The translations under genes and the position numbers were made by a program. The notes under the pieces were generated by a model, which saw only the letters and a list, made by a program, of their open reading frames with translations, made no database searches and had not been told where the DNA came from. Shown in pieces: positions 52,787 to 61,927 of a stretch of 64,000 nt of DNA (its first letter is position 1; every line of letters begins with the position of its first letter). Source of the DNA: Acinetobacter larvae (GTDB lineage Bacteria; Pseudomonadota; Gammaproteobacteria; Pseudomonadales; Moraxellaceae); the NCBI RefSeq assembly GCF_001704115.1, contig NZ_CP016895.1:3410001-3474000 (forward strand). The letters are read 5' to 3'.

Positions 52787-55700
52787 CTAACCATTTTTTG
52801 GACCAGTAACAAAACCTGTCATTGGAATTGAAGATTGAGGGTTGATTCCAGCATGCTGTTGTGTTTGTAGAGATGTTGTTTGTGCGACTAGACTTTGCTG
52901 CAATAAACTGCTTGCTGAATCGGTCACAGCACTTAAGCCCTGTTCTTTTATCGCTTGAATAGCCTGCGCAGCTTGTTGCGTATTTTGTACTAAACCACCC
53001 AATTGCTCAGCACTTAGCCCTATATTTAATTGCGAGGCAAGACCTTGCATAGCCGTTCCCGTCAATTGTTCTTTCATCTGACCAAGCGCTTGTCCAGCTG
53101 TATTCTGTAGAGCATTTTTTCCAATGTCTTTCAAGCTAGTGCCATCGGCAGACAATAAATTATCCTTAAGCTGCGACATCATGTTTTGCCCAGCATTCCC
53201 TACGGCATTTTTTAGTTTATTGGTTACATTTTTAAGTAAACCACCTTCTGCTGCCCATTGGTAATCTCGTCCAAAATCACTAGATTTTTGCCAAGCACTA
53301 CGCTCATCTTTTTCAAACTCAACGATGGCGGGCCCTGGTGCAATTCCTATAATCTGTGCAAAGCCATTGCCATCCAACTTTCCACTCATTTCTTTACCCA
53401 ATACATCCGTCACTTTATAAGCGGTCTGTTTAAAGAAATCATCACCACCGTAACTACGTAATAGCTCTAAAGCACCTTTCATCGGTTTAGGCTTAGGTAA
53501 TTGCACTGATTGACCAGCATTTGCTCCCGCTTGAAAAATATGTTGCCCCGCTTTGACCTCAAACTTACCAGCAGTTTGTGGAAATATTCCTGAACCATTT
53601 AAAGTGATTTTTGAAGAGTCACCAACGATCACAATTTCTTTCGGGCTACTGATTTCAATGCGATCTTCTGTTGATGCAATGCGAATGCCCGCTTTAGCCA
53701 ATACATCCAAAGCATCATCTTGTGCTTGCAGTTCCAACTTACCCTTAGCAGCAACTTGCTTAATCCCAGATTGTGCTGCGAATAAACTCACTTTCCCTAA
53801 TGCATGACCAATCAAATCTTTCTGCGTACTGACATTAATGCTATCACCTGCAATTTGGTTGATCTTGCCATCTGCCGATAAATATAGGTGCTCTGGTGTG
53901 CTCAGTGCTATTCCATCAGGCGAATTTAACACCAGTAATGCCTTTTGAAATTTAGCAATATCTAATTGAATTTGTTCAGCAAACTCTTTTAATTGCTCAA
54001 TTGATTCAATCTCATCAGTTTGTTGATTCTTGGCAACATCACTTAGTGCTTTTAAATTGGTATGGCTTAGCTCAAGCTGTTTCTTGGCTTCCTCTGCATC
54101 TATATGATCGCCTTTAGCTAAGTTTTGCTTAAATGTAGAAAGCAACAAACCTTGCCCCGCACGGACTGCACCCCATTGGTCTGTCCTTAACTCAAAGCCT
54201 TCACCACGCCCGTCACTTGCTTCGGCAGATTTGGGATGGCTTAAATTCCCCAAATTGAGCTGGCTGGCGCCATGACTACTTTGTAACTGCGTGCTAATTT
54301 GCCCTGCGGTATCGTCAAAGCGTAATTGCCCATAGCCTCCGCCGCCCACTTCATTGGAGCGTATACCACTTAAACGTCGGGTATCCGGCAGTTGACCCAT
54401 TGTGTCAAACTGGGTTGGGCTACGCTGTGCTTCGTGAATCCGACCTAATACGAAAGGTCGATCAACATTGCCATCAAAAAAGTCGATCGCCACAATCTCA
54501 CCAATCCGCGGCAAGAACCTTGCCCCGTAGCCTTCACCCGCCCAAGGCGTCAGTACATCCACCCAAGCGGAATCGCTGTCATTGTCATTGCTGCCGGCAC
54601 CACCATCGTGGCTATGATCTTCGCTTCGGGTAAATAAGAAACGTACTTTGATCCGCCCCCATTCATCTACATGAATGCTCTCACCTGCTGGTCCAACCAC
54701 GCGCGCACGCTGTGGGTAGGCTGCTGGTCGATGCTGTAAGGGATTGTATTCGGGCACAATTGCAATATTGCGACGCTGTAAAGTCAAGCTATTGGCTTGA
54801 CGTTCATCCGATGATGTAGACTGTTGCCATTGGCTTTTGCTGACTAAGGCTTGGATTTGAGTATTGAGGTCTTTGGGCAGGTTATTTTGATTATAAAAAG
54901 ACTTGGCAATAATCAGGAATTCTTTGTCCGCACCACTGTGGCTGTCGATCTCTGGATGCTCTTCAAAGCTAAACCAATAGCCAACTTGTGCATCACGTAC
55001 TGTCGACTGTGCAATAAATTGTTTCGCCTGTGTATTGTGATAGGCGCTGATATTTTTATTGAGATCTTCTACTTGGCGATTACCCGAAGGCGTTGCCCCA
55101 TCCTCGCCTTTTAGGTCTTGCATCCAAGCGGGGCTGATGGTCCACGCATCTTCTAGCCCCAAACTGGCACTGTCTTGTTGGCTAGAATGTTGCTGTGTGG
55201 TCAGCACAGAACCTGCACCCTCATCGATATCCAAGGCATCGGCTTGCCAACGATTAAGATAAACCGCTGTCGGCTGTAAGCTACGCTGCGCGACAAAACG
55301 GGTAATACTGTCAAATTGCTCAGTGGCGTCACTGCGATGAAAACGTATTGAGCGTCTATTGAGTGCTTGATACTGATCATTGCTATCGATCAAGCGAAGT
55401 TTTTGTGCCTGAATCGATTCAGAAGAATTGGCTACGATTAACTGTGCTTCATCAATTAACCAATTGATGCCTTCAGCACGCATTAAGCGCGTCAAAAAGT
55501 CATAATCGGTTTCATTGGCCTGCATAATAAAAGGTCGAATATCATAGTCTTTGCTTAAACCGCTTAAATCTAATTTTAAACTGGCGGCAAAGAGTGGGCT
55601 TTTTTGCTGCCATTCTTTAAATAGCGCTTGGATTACATCGACCACGCTTTTATTCATAAATACACGACTATTACGACGTTTATGCCATAGCGTCGTGGCA

Positions 55701-56032
55701 TCTTGTAGGGTCAATTTATAGACCGTCAAAGCCCCATCACTTTGCCCCTGACTGGCTGCACTAACAATGCCTGTGCTACGAAATAATTCCCCTCGATCAG
55801 TCACTTGATCTACTGCAAGCTGACAACCGATAAATTCTTTGAGTGCAATCGTGGCATCTAAAGATAAACAGATCAGATCAGCAGTGAATCCCTGATTGAG
55901 ACCATGCTCCCCCTCAATACGTTGTAAGAATACTTTTTCATTGAGCGATGAATTGGAAAACTGTGCGTGTATGGCGCGCTTCTGTGCGCTCAGTCCTAAG
56001 TCGGCGAGTATATTTTGGATATTATTGAACAT
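52787..56032 (-). CDS. vgrG: Type VI secretion tip protein VgrG with DUF2345 and helical extension
   Basis: VgrG trimers cap the type VI secretion tube and carry effectors. The 1081-residue product has the gp27-like part (HAQFSNSSLNEKVFLQRIEG, FIMQANETDYDFLTRLMRAE), the gp5-like OB fold (HVDEWGRIKVRFLFTR, DVLTPWAGEGYGARFLPRIG, DFFDGNVDRPFVLGRIHEAQ), a DUF2345 region (about 640-860) with repeated beta strands (LELQAQDDALDVLAKAGIRI), and a C-terminal extension of about 200 mostly helical, Gln-rich residues that may bind the Rhs cargo. I chose the ATG at 56032, 24 codons into the open frame, because the protein then begins at the family start; no clear ribosome site is seen. No other type VI genes lie in the window. 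Confidence 0.92.
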   Translation of the reverse strand: MFNNIQNILADLGLSAQKRAIHAQFSNSSLNEKVFLQRIEGEHGLNQGFTADLICLSLDATIALKEFIGCQLAVDQVTDRGELFRSTGIVSAASQGQSDGALTVYKLTLQDATTLWHKRRNSRVFMNKSVVDVIQALFKEWQQKSPLFAASLKLDLSGLSKDYDIRPFIMQANETDYDFLTRLMRAEGINWLIDEAQLIVANSSESIQAQKLRLIDSNDQYQALNRRSIRFHRSDATEQFDSITRFVAQRSLQPTAVYLNRWQADALDIDEGAGSVLTTQQHSSQQDSASLGLEDAWTISPAWMQDLKGEDGATPSGNRQVEDLNKNISAYHNTQAKQFIAQSTVRDAQVGYWFSFEEHPEIDSHSGADKEFLIIAKSFYNQNNLPKDLNTQIQALVSKSQWQQSTSSDERQANSLTLQRRNIAIVPEYNPLQHRPAAYPQRARVVGPAGESIHVDEWGRIKVRFLFTRSEDHSHDGGAGSNDNDSDSAWVDVLTPWAGEGYGARFLPRIGEIVAIDFFDGNVDRPFVLGRIHEAQRSPTQFDTMGQLPDTRRLSGIRSNEVGGGGYGQLRFDDTAGQISTQLQSSHGASQLNLGNLSHPKSAEASDGRGEGFELRTDQWGAVRAGQGLLLSTFKQNLAKGDHIDAEEAKKQLELSHTNLKALSDVAKNQQTDEIESIEQLKEFAEQIQLDIAKFQKALLVLNSPDGIALSTPEHLYLSADGKINQIAGDSINVSTQKDLIGHALGKVSLFAAQSGIKQVAAKGKLELQAQDDALDVLAKAGIRIASTEDRIEISSPKEIVIVGDSSKITLNGSGIFPQTAGKFEVKAGQHIFQAGANAGQSVQLPKPKPMKGALELLRSYGGDDFFKQTAYKVTDVLGKEMSGKLDGNGFAQIIGIAPGPAIVEFEKDERSAWQKSSDFGRDYQWAAEGGLLKNVTNKLKNAVGNAGQNMMSQLKDNLLSADGTSLKDIGKNALQNTAGQALGQMKEQLTGTAMQGLASQLNIGLSAEQLGGLVQNTQQAAQAIQAIKEQGLSAVTDSASSLLQQSLVAQTTSLQTQQHAGINPQSSIPMTGFVTGPKNG

Positions 56033-56219
56033 ATAAATTATAAATATAAATTGATCGTAATTTTTCGAGAATATGCCATAAAATCCAATAAAACTCAACC
56101 ACAAAGCTTACTTTATATCGGCAAGGCATCGGCTCCCTTAATAAAACTTACCAACTATGTCAGATCAAGTTAGAGCTTATACATTCAAATCTTTTATGAG
56201 ATAAAACCAAATAACGAAA

Positions 56220-56321
56220 TTATTCATCTGGATCATAAAGTTTATCTAAAAATGCATTAAGGTTATTAGCTATCTTTATCGTGTTATACGATAATCTATC
56301 AGCTTTAAATAAGTTTATTTT
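56220..56321 (-). pseudogene. Remnant of an immunity-like gene (C-terminal tail)
   Basis: A 33-codon open stretch ending in TAA reads KINLFKADRLSYNTIKIANN then LNAFLDKLYDPDE. A tail in which an -IAxxLxxFLxxLY- helix ends the protein resembles SMI1/KNR4 (SUKH) immunity proteins. Just upstream, in another frame, an ATG opens MVKFFKNHELENKLI and then stops, as if most of the gene were deleted. Too short to be certain. Confidence 0.4.
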
Positions 56322-56428
56322 CTAACTCATGATTTTTAAAAAATTTGACCATAATTGTTCTGTGGTAAGCCAATTAGAAAATAATTACTCGCAGGTATAG
56401 TTACTATTGTTAAATAACCTGATGGTAA

Positions 56429-56566
56429 TTACCAATTTAAATGTAAACCATAAGGTGAATCAGCTGAAGTCTCATAAAACCTTTTTATTTTATCTCCACC
56501 CGCTATACCATCAGACAATATAAAATCAATATCAGACTGTAATGGTTTTCCACCATTAAATTTTCT
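56429..56566 (-). pseudogene. Remnant of a toxin-like or unknown protein (C-terminal tail)
   Basis: About 46 open codons ending in TAA, reading FRKFNGGKPLQSDIDFILSD, GIAGGDKIKRFYETSADSPY and GLHLNW. The frame closes just upstream with TAA and there is no start codon. The composition is protein-like, and the position, ahead of an immunity-like remnant on the same strand, suggests the last part of a polymorphic toxin. Family not recognised. The rest of the 56033-56854 gap holds nothing else that I can identify. Confidence 0.4.
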
Positions 56567-56772
56567 AAAAATTATTTATATTAAATAGGTAATTAAACGT
56601 TTTTTCTAAAATTAGAATTTCATTTTTCCCAATAAAGGATCTTTTTTGATTATTTCAAACATAATAATCTTCACTATTAGTGTTTTCTTCATTAGCATTA
56701 TCTTGCTTCAGAAGTGTCACAGGCATGCATAAAAGTTAGTATACTTATATAAGTTTCAATATAAATATCAAT

Positions 56773-56804
56773 AAAAACCCCGACCAGCAAGGATCGGGGG
56801 TTTT
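56773..56804 (-). terminator. Intrinsic terminator after htpG
   Basis: On the minus strand CAAAACCCCCGATC, an eight-base loop region, then TCGGGGTTTTTATT. A strong GC stem with T run, about 50 bases past the htpG stop. Confidence 0.88.
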
Positions 56805-56854
56805 GATACGATATTTTTACAAGTTTATTGTGATAAGCTTTCTTTCAATAAACC

Positions 56855-58774
56855 CTATTTCAACAATAAGCTATTAATACGTTTTACATATTCTGCTGGG
56901 TCTTCAGGTAAACCACCTTCAGCAATCACCGCTTGGTCAAAGATAACATTGGCTAAATCATCAAACTGTGCTGAATTCTCAAGCTTTTTCACCAAAGGAT
57001 GCTCAGGATTAATCTCTAGGATCGGTTTGCTTTCTGGTACAGCCTGCCCCGCTTGTTTTAACATGCGTATAAGTTGTGGAGAAAGTTCACCCTCACTGGT
57101 GACCAAACACGCCGGAGAATCAACCAAACGTGTAGTCACACGAACTTGTTGGGTTTTATCTTTCAGTGAATCGGTGAGTTTATCGACCACTGGTTTAAAC
57201 TGTTCAGCTGCGGCTTCTAAAGCTTTTTTCTCTTCAGCATCTTGTAAATCACCTAAGTCCACAGCCCCTTTAGACACGTTTTGCAACGGTGTGCCATCGA
57301 ACTCATTCACGAAATTCATTGCCCACTCATCGACACGATCAGCCATGAGCAATACTTCAATGCCTTTTTTCTTAAACAACTCAAGCTGCGGTGAGTTTTT
57401 CGCTGCTGCCAAGCTATCTGCTGTCACGTAATAAATGGCTTTTTGACCTTCTTTCATTCGTGCTTTGTAATCGCTCAAAGATGTACTGATCTCATCATGA
57501 TTAGAAGTTGGATAACGTAATAATTTTAAGATACGCTCACGGTTAGCAAAGTCTTCACCCAAACCTTCTTTAATTACTGCACCAAATTCAGTATAGAATT
57601 GTTTGAATTTCTCTTGATCAGCAGCATCTTCTGATTTTGCCAAAGTATCTAGTAAGTTCAAAATGCGACGTGTATTGCCTTCACGGATGGTTTTTACATC
57701 ACGGCTTTCTTGCAATAACTCACGACTCACGTTTAAGGGAAGGTCTGCACTATCGACGACACCTTGGACAAAACGGAGATAGTTTGGAATGAGGTTGTCA
57801 GCATCATCCATAATAAATACGCGTTTTACATAAAGTTTAATGCCAGCTTTGGCTTCACGCGTAAAGATATTGCTAGGTGCTTTACTTGGAATATACAGCA
57901 ACTGCGTATATTCAGTACTGCCTTCAACACGGTTATGACTCCAGGCCAAAGGAGCTTCAAAATCATGGCTGAGGTTTTTATAAAACTCGATATATTGTTC
58001 TTCAGTAATATCATTTTTACTGCGTGTCCAGAGCGCACTGGCAGAGTTAATGGCTTCCCATTCATCTGTTTTCACCATCTGACCGCCTTTGGCTTCCTCG
58101 CCTTCAGCTGCCTCTTCTTCTTGCCATACTTCTTTTTGCATTTCAATGGGCAAGCTAATATGGTCTGAGTATTTATTGATGATTTGTTTTACTTTATAGC
58201 TTTCCAAATACTCAAGCGCATCATCACGTAAATGTAGAATGATGTCGGTACCACGATTTGCTTTAGTGATTTGAGTCACTTCAAAATCGCCCGTACCACC
58301 ACTGACCCAGCGCACGCCTTCATCAGCCGGTGTGCCAGCATGACGTGATTCAACGGTAATTTTGTCGGCAACAATAAAACCCGAATAAAACCCTACGCCA
58401 AACTGACCAATCAGTTGTGCATCAGATTTTTGGTCGCCAGTGAGTTTAGACATAAAGTCTTTGGTGCCAGATTTGGCAATCGTACCCAGATTATCAATCG
58501 CTTCTTGTGCCGTTAAACCAATACCATTGTCGGAAATGGTGATGGTTTTATGCTCTTTGTCTAAACTGACACGGACGCGTAGGTCAGCATCATCTTCATA
58601 ATAATCAGGGTGATTAATCCCTTCAAAACGTAATTTGTCACATGCATCAGAGGCATTGGAAATCAATTCACGTAGAAAAATTTCAGGATTGGAATACAGT
58701 GAATGCGTCACCAAATGTAATAATTGTGCTACTTCTGCCTGAAAACTATGTTTCTGTGGACTTTGCTCGGTCAT
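56855..58774 (-). CDS. htpG: Molecular chaperone HtpG (Hsp90)
   Basis: Cytosolic Hsp90-type ATP-dependent chaperone. The 639-residue product contains the GHKL ATPase domain ([23 protein letters not shown] helix, [51 protein letters not shown]), the middle domain ([40 protein letters not shown] with the catalytic Arg region), and the C-terminal dimerisation domain ([20 protein letters not shown]). I chose the ATG at 58774 because AAGGAG lies seven bases upstream; an in-frame GTG eight codons earlier has no such site. The length is normal for HtpG. Stands alone with its own terminator. Confidence 0.97.
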   Translation of the reverse strand: MTEQSPQKHSFQAEVAQLLHLVTHSLYSNPEIFLRELISNASDACDKLRFEGINHPDYYEDDADLRVRVSLDKEHKTITISDNGIGLTAQEAIDNLGTIAKSGTKDFMSKLTGDQKSDAQLIGQFGVGFYSGFIVADKITVESRHAGTPADEGVRWVSGGTGDFEVTQITKANRGTDIILHLRDDALEYLESYKVKQIINKYSDHISLPIEMQKEVWQEEEAAEGEEAKGGQMVKTDEWEAINSASALWTRSKNDITEEQYIEFYKNLSHDFEAPLAWSHNRVEGSTEYTQLLYIPSKAPSNIFTREAKAGIKLYVKRVFIMDDADNLIPNYLRFVQGVVDSADLPLNVSRELLQESRDVKTIREGNTRRILNLLDTLAKSEDAADQEKFKQFYTEFGAVIKEGLGEDFANRERILKLLRYPTSNHDEISTSLSDYKARMKEGQKAIYYVTADSLAAAKNSPQLELFKKKGIEVLLMADRVDEWAMNFVNEFDGTPLQNVSKGAVDLGDLQDAEEKKALEAAAEQFKPVVDKLTDSLKDKTQQVRVTTRLVDSPACLVTSEGELSPQLIRMLKQAGQAVPESKPILEINPEHPLVKKLENSAQFDDLANVIFDQAVIAEGGLPEDPAEYVKRINSLLLK

Positions 58775-58990
58775 TGATTGCTCCTTGTTAGGATTCACAT
58801 TTTTCTAGAATGCTATATCAATTGGAGTGCCTATTTGATTTTTCAAGGCTAGATAATGATTTAATTCATGCTCTATTTAATCGAAGTATATTTATTCTAC
58901 AGATACTTCATTTTCAATGCTTAGGAGAGTCATCTCAATACGCCATGACTCATCCCCATAAGCCAGCAAAACTGGCATTTTAAAATAGAC

Positions 58991-59021
58991 AAAAAAAAGC
59001 CTCACCGAGACAAATGAGGCT
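58991..59021 (-). terminator. Intrinsic terminator after ompW
   Basis: On the minus strand AGCCTCA, ten-base loop, TGAGGCT followed by eight T. About 50 bases past the ompW stop. Confidence 0.88.
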
Positions 59022-59069
59022 GAAACTGCGCTATATTGTTGTTGTCTATTTTTAATAATTGTTCAGATC

Positions 59070-59654
59070 TTAGAAACGATAGCTATACCCCAAAGTATAA
59101 ACAATCGGATTGATGTCTAAATCAAACTTGGTACCATCAACCAAACGAACTTCTGGGCTAAGATCAGCATAACGCACGTCTAAGAATACACCCCAATTTT
59201 TAGCATCAGCAGGTTGATAGTTAAAACCAAGCTGACCAGCAAAACCAACATCATTTTTAACTTTATCGGCTACACCAGACTCATCCCATGCCAAAAATGC
59301 TGTTGCACCTACACCAATATATGGTGTGAAACGTGTAGAGTTTTTAAAATTATATTTCGCGGTTAATGTTGGTGGTAAATGTTTTACTTTAGCAACATTT
59401 TCGCCATTCAACATCACGTCTTGATTAAATGGCGCAGCCAATAATAATTCTGCAGAAAATGGTGAATCACCAAAGAAATATTCTACTGATGGCGTAAAGT
59501 TAAACTCATGATCCGCTTTAACTACAGCACCTGGTGCAATGCTTGTATCGCTTGTTGGGGACAATAAACTTGCACCAAATTTTGCTTGCCATGGACCTGC
59601 CATTGCAGAAGCTGAGACTGCCATTAATGCAATGAGCGCTGCTTGTTTCAACAT
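59070..59654 (-). CDS. ompW: Outer-membrane protein OmpW family
   Basis: A small eight-stranded outer-membrane beta-barrel of the OmpW/AlkL family, whose members pass small hydrophobic compounds. The 194-residue product has a signal peptide (residues 1-19, ending AMA before GPWQ) and the family motifs FNFTPSVEYFFGDSPFSAEL, VKHLPPTLTAKYNFKNSTRF, TPYIGVGATAFLAWDESG and the C-terminal strand NPIVYTLGYSYRF, ending in Phe as needed for BAM recognition. The TLTAKYNF and YIGVG parts are typical. Single gene; the long gap upstream (59655-60187) should hold its promoter. Confidence 0.94.
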   Translation of the reverse strand: MLKQAALIALMAVSASAMAGPWQAKFGASLLSPTSDTSIAPGAVVKADHEFNFTPSVEYFFGDSPFSAELLLAAPFNQDVMLNGENVAKVKHLPPTLTAKYNFKNSTRFTPYIGVGATAFLAWDESGVADKVKNDVGFAGQLGFNYQPADAKNWGVFLDVRYADLSPEVRLVDGTKFDLDINPIVYTLGYSYRF

Positions 59655-60187
59655 ATTAATACCCTCTAAGCAAACTTAATTATCTAATAATATATTCATT
59701 GCTGGTATATTAAACATTATTAACCACTCGATGCAATAGTGTTTTAACACTAAAAACACATTTATTTTTAACATATTGAAATATATGATATTTATTTTAA
59801 ATAGACTATTTTAGTTGGTTTTATTTTTCCAGGATTATTAATATTTTTTATTATAAGAAAACCTAGTAAATAAATCAGAATAAATAATATCTATATTTAA
59901 ATTGAATTTCTCAATCATTATAACCAAGCACAGCGGTTGGTTATATTGATCTCTCTAAAACAAAAAATTAGCCTGCAAACCTATACTTAAACTCTGAGCG
60001 CTTAACGATAGTGAATAACACACTAAGCTTGATCCTTTACTCCTCTGCATTCGCTTTTATGTCTTTGCGCCCTGCTTTTGCTACCTTGCTTTTTGTATCG
60101 GTCTAAACTTTTGCTATAACAAAATGTAAAATGAATAAAAGCCTTAGAGTTGTACAATAAAACACCACCCAAAACTTAGAGCATAAA
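59655..60187. other. AT-rich gap between divergent ompW and the small membrane protein gene
   Basis: About 530 bases without a gene. A small AGTGTT/AACACT inverted pair lies near 59738-59753 and the sequence is very AT-rich up to about 59930. It should contain two divergent promoters; none could be singled out with confidence. Confidence 0.45.
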
Positions 60188-60622
60188 ATGGTTGCTATAA
60201 AAAAATATATTCTTTTTTTCAGTTTAGTTTATGCAGGATTATGCTTTATATTCTTTGCTATAACCAATTTTATAGATCTACCGAATACCGTCGCCAGTAT
60301 AGTAACGATATCTGTCGCGGCAATCATGACATCAACTAAATTTGTTCAGGAACAAAAACGGCTGCCGGATCAATCAGAAAAAAATAAATTGATTTGGGGC
60401 TGTTTTATCGCATCCATACTCTGGAGCACTGCTATTATTTTAGTATTTCTCAGCTTTTCGGACGAAAAAGCTTTAATAATGGAATTGCTTGATGAGATCT
60501 TAAATGTCATACCTTTATGGTTCCTTGCGCTCAGCATTATTATTTCTTTAATTATCCAATACGGTATCCTTCGTTTGAGCTTCGGCTTATTTGCACATAG
60601 AACATTAAAAAATTTGAAATAG
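60188..60622 (+). CDS. Small four-TM membrane protein, ABZJ_00895-type family
   Basis: A 144-residue integral membrane protein with four predicted segments: about residues 6-28 (YILFFSLVYAGLCFIFFAIT), 32-49, 68-90 (LIWGCFIASILWSTAIILVF) and 108-132 (PLWFLALSIIISLIIQYGIL), with a short basic end (RTLKNLK). The layout and sequence recall the ABZJ_00895 family, which I know only from Acinetobacter and relatives; no function is known. It has its own promoter region and ends at a perfect 12-bp bidirectional hairpin. Confidence 0.75.
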   Translation: MVAIKKYILFFSLVYAGLCFIFFAITNFIDLPNTVASIVTISVAAIMTSTKFVQEQKRLPDQSEKNKLIWGCFIASILWSTAIILVFLSFSDEKALIMELLDEILNVIPLWFLALSIIISLIIQYGILRLSFGLFAHRTLKNLK

Positions 60623-60651
60623 CTGATCGATTTAACCCGCATGCAATCAAA

Positions 60652-60683
60652 AAAATTAAGCGCCATATATAGCGCTTAATTTT
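60652..60683. terminator. Bidirectional terminator
   Basis: AAAATTAAGCGC (60652-60663), loop CATATATA, GCGCTTAATTTT (60672-60683): a perfect 12-bp stem with A and T ends, between convergent genes. Confidence 0.9.
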
Positions 60684-60705
60684 ATTGCATATACCTTAAT
60701 TTGAA

Positions 60706-61065
60706 TTAACGATTCTTTTCTTCAATCGCAGCGCCAGCACCGCCGCCAAGTGCACCGCCAATCGCTGCACCAGCGTCGCCGCCAAAGATACCTTTGCCAA
60801 TTGCCGCACCAACACCAGCACCAACAGCACTTGCACCAGCATTACGATTTGATCCGCTTTGTGTTTTACTGCCTACGGCGGCACCGCCCGCAGCACCTGC
60901 AGCAGCGCCAACACCACCACCGACATGGTTGCCTACACCACCACCCACTGCACCACCTAAAGCAGCAGCACCGATACGTTGGTCTTTGCTTGACATATTT
61001 TCACAACCCGCTAAAGCCAATACCGCCACGCTCACACCACAAAGTAACAAGAGTGATTTTTTCAT
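60706..61065 (-). CDS. Glycine-zipper lipoprotein
   Basis: A 119-residue envelope protein. The signal peptide ends in LALAGC (lipobox, Cys at residue 20), followed by ENMSSKDQR and then long Gly/Ala repeats with the GxxxG spacing of glycine-zipper domains (ALGGAVGGGVGNHVGGGVGA, GAGVGAAIGKGIFGGDAGAA, IGGALGGGAGAAIEEKNR). Such lipoproteins, including SlyB/OsmB-like ones, insert in or stabilise the outer membrane. The precise role is unknown. Monocistronic, ending at a bidirectional terminator. The high Gly codon content makes it locally GC-rich. Confidence 0.82.
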   Translation of the reverse strand: MKKSLLLLCGVSVAVLALAGCENMSSKDQRIGAAALGGAVGGGVGNHVGGGVGAAAGAAGGAAVGSKTQSGSNRNAGASAVGAGVGAAIGKGIFGGDAGAAIGGALGGGAGAAIEEKNR

Positions 61066-61254
61066 AACAACGTCCTCAACCGTAGATAACTATAGCTATG
61101 ATTCAACACCGGGCTCAGAAGATCAATGGATATTTACGACTCGTAGCATAATCACATCACTTATCACTGAATTAAGGAGAGATTCAATGCACCGCCTCTT
61201 AAGCCAAGCCCTGTTGCAAGGAAGGTAAAGTGATTGTAGTGCTTAAAGTAAATA

Positions 61255-61788
61255 TCACTTTTCAGGTAAAATCATGACATCTTTTAAGGTTTCTTCACCT
61301 TGACTCAGTACTGCACGAGACACCTTGGCATCCCCTGTTTCAACACTACCCACATGTAGTTTTTTTACCACAGGTTGTTGATTGCGCTTAAACTCGACGC
61401 CTGTTGCATCAAATTGTGTGCTCTTTTCAATGACCTGACCTTGTGCAATCACTTCTTTGGTTTCTTGTATTTTGGCAACAGGTACAATAGCAGATGCGAC
61501 TTTTAACTCTGGTACAGCCAATTTATCTTTGGAAAATTCACCAACATTTTCAACATAATGTAAATCTTTCGCGACAATATCTGCGCCTTTATTTTTCATT
61601 TCTAAAACAGTCATGTCGGTATAACGTACAGGTGTTTGATCTGGTGCAGTACGAATGACTTGTGTTTTTACCACCGGTACCAACGCCCGTTCAGGCTGTA
61701 CAATCACATTGGGTAAAGGCTGTGCCCAGACCACGGCACTCATGCTGCTACATAGGCAAATAATTGCTGGTTTTATAATCTTATGCAT
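61255..61788 (-). CDS. Hypothetical periplasmic protein
   Basis: Not recognised. The 177-residue product has a signal peptide (about residues 1-22, ending AVVWA before QPLPNV). The mature part is rich in Val, Lys and Glu with short beta-like segments (VVKTQVIRTAPDQTPVRYTD, VASAIVPVAKIQETKEVIAQ, VIEKSTQFDATGVEFKRNQQ, SRAVLSQGEETLKDVMILPE). It has no cysteines after the signal peptide and no known motif. It lies alone between the glycine-zipper gene and dld on the same strand. Confidence 0.65.
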   Translation of the reverse strand: MHKIIKPAIICLCSSMSAVVWAQPLPNVIVQPERALVPVVKTQVIRTAPDQTPVRYTDMTVLEMKNKGADIVAKDLHYVENVGEFSKDKLAVPELKVASAIVPVAKIQETKEVIAQGQVIEKSTQFDATGVEFKRNQQPVVKKLHVGSVETGDAKVSRAVLSQGEETLKDVMILPEK

Positions 61789-61927
61789 AGAAAAATCCTA
61801 AGTAATATGATGAACATAGTTATAATATAAGCAATATTGCCACAACTTCTTGCTGTCTTGCGAAAATTTATTTTTTATCGCCTAATCCCATGCTGCAAAC
61901 AGCAATAGCGATGCTCGACAACATGGC

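Noticed and set aside
60750..61228. Proline-, Gln- and His-rich plus-strand frames
   Set aside because: Antisense to the glycine-zipper gene; Gly/Ala codons read backwards give Pro/Ala/His-rich nonsense.
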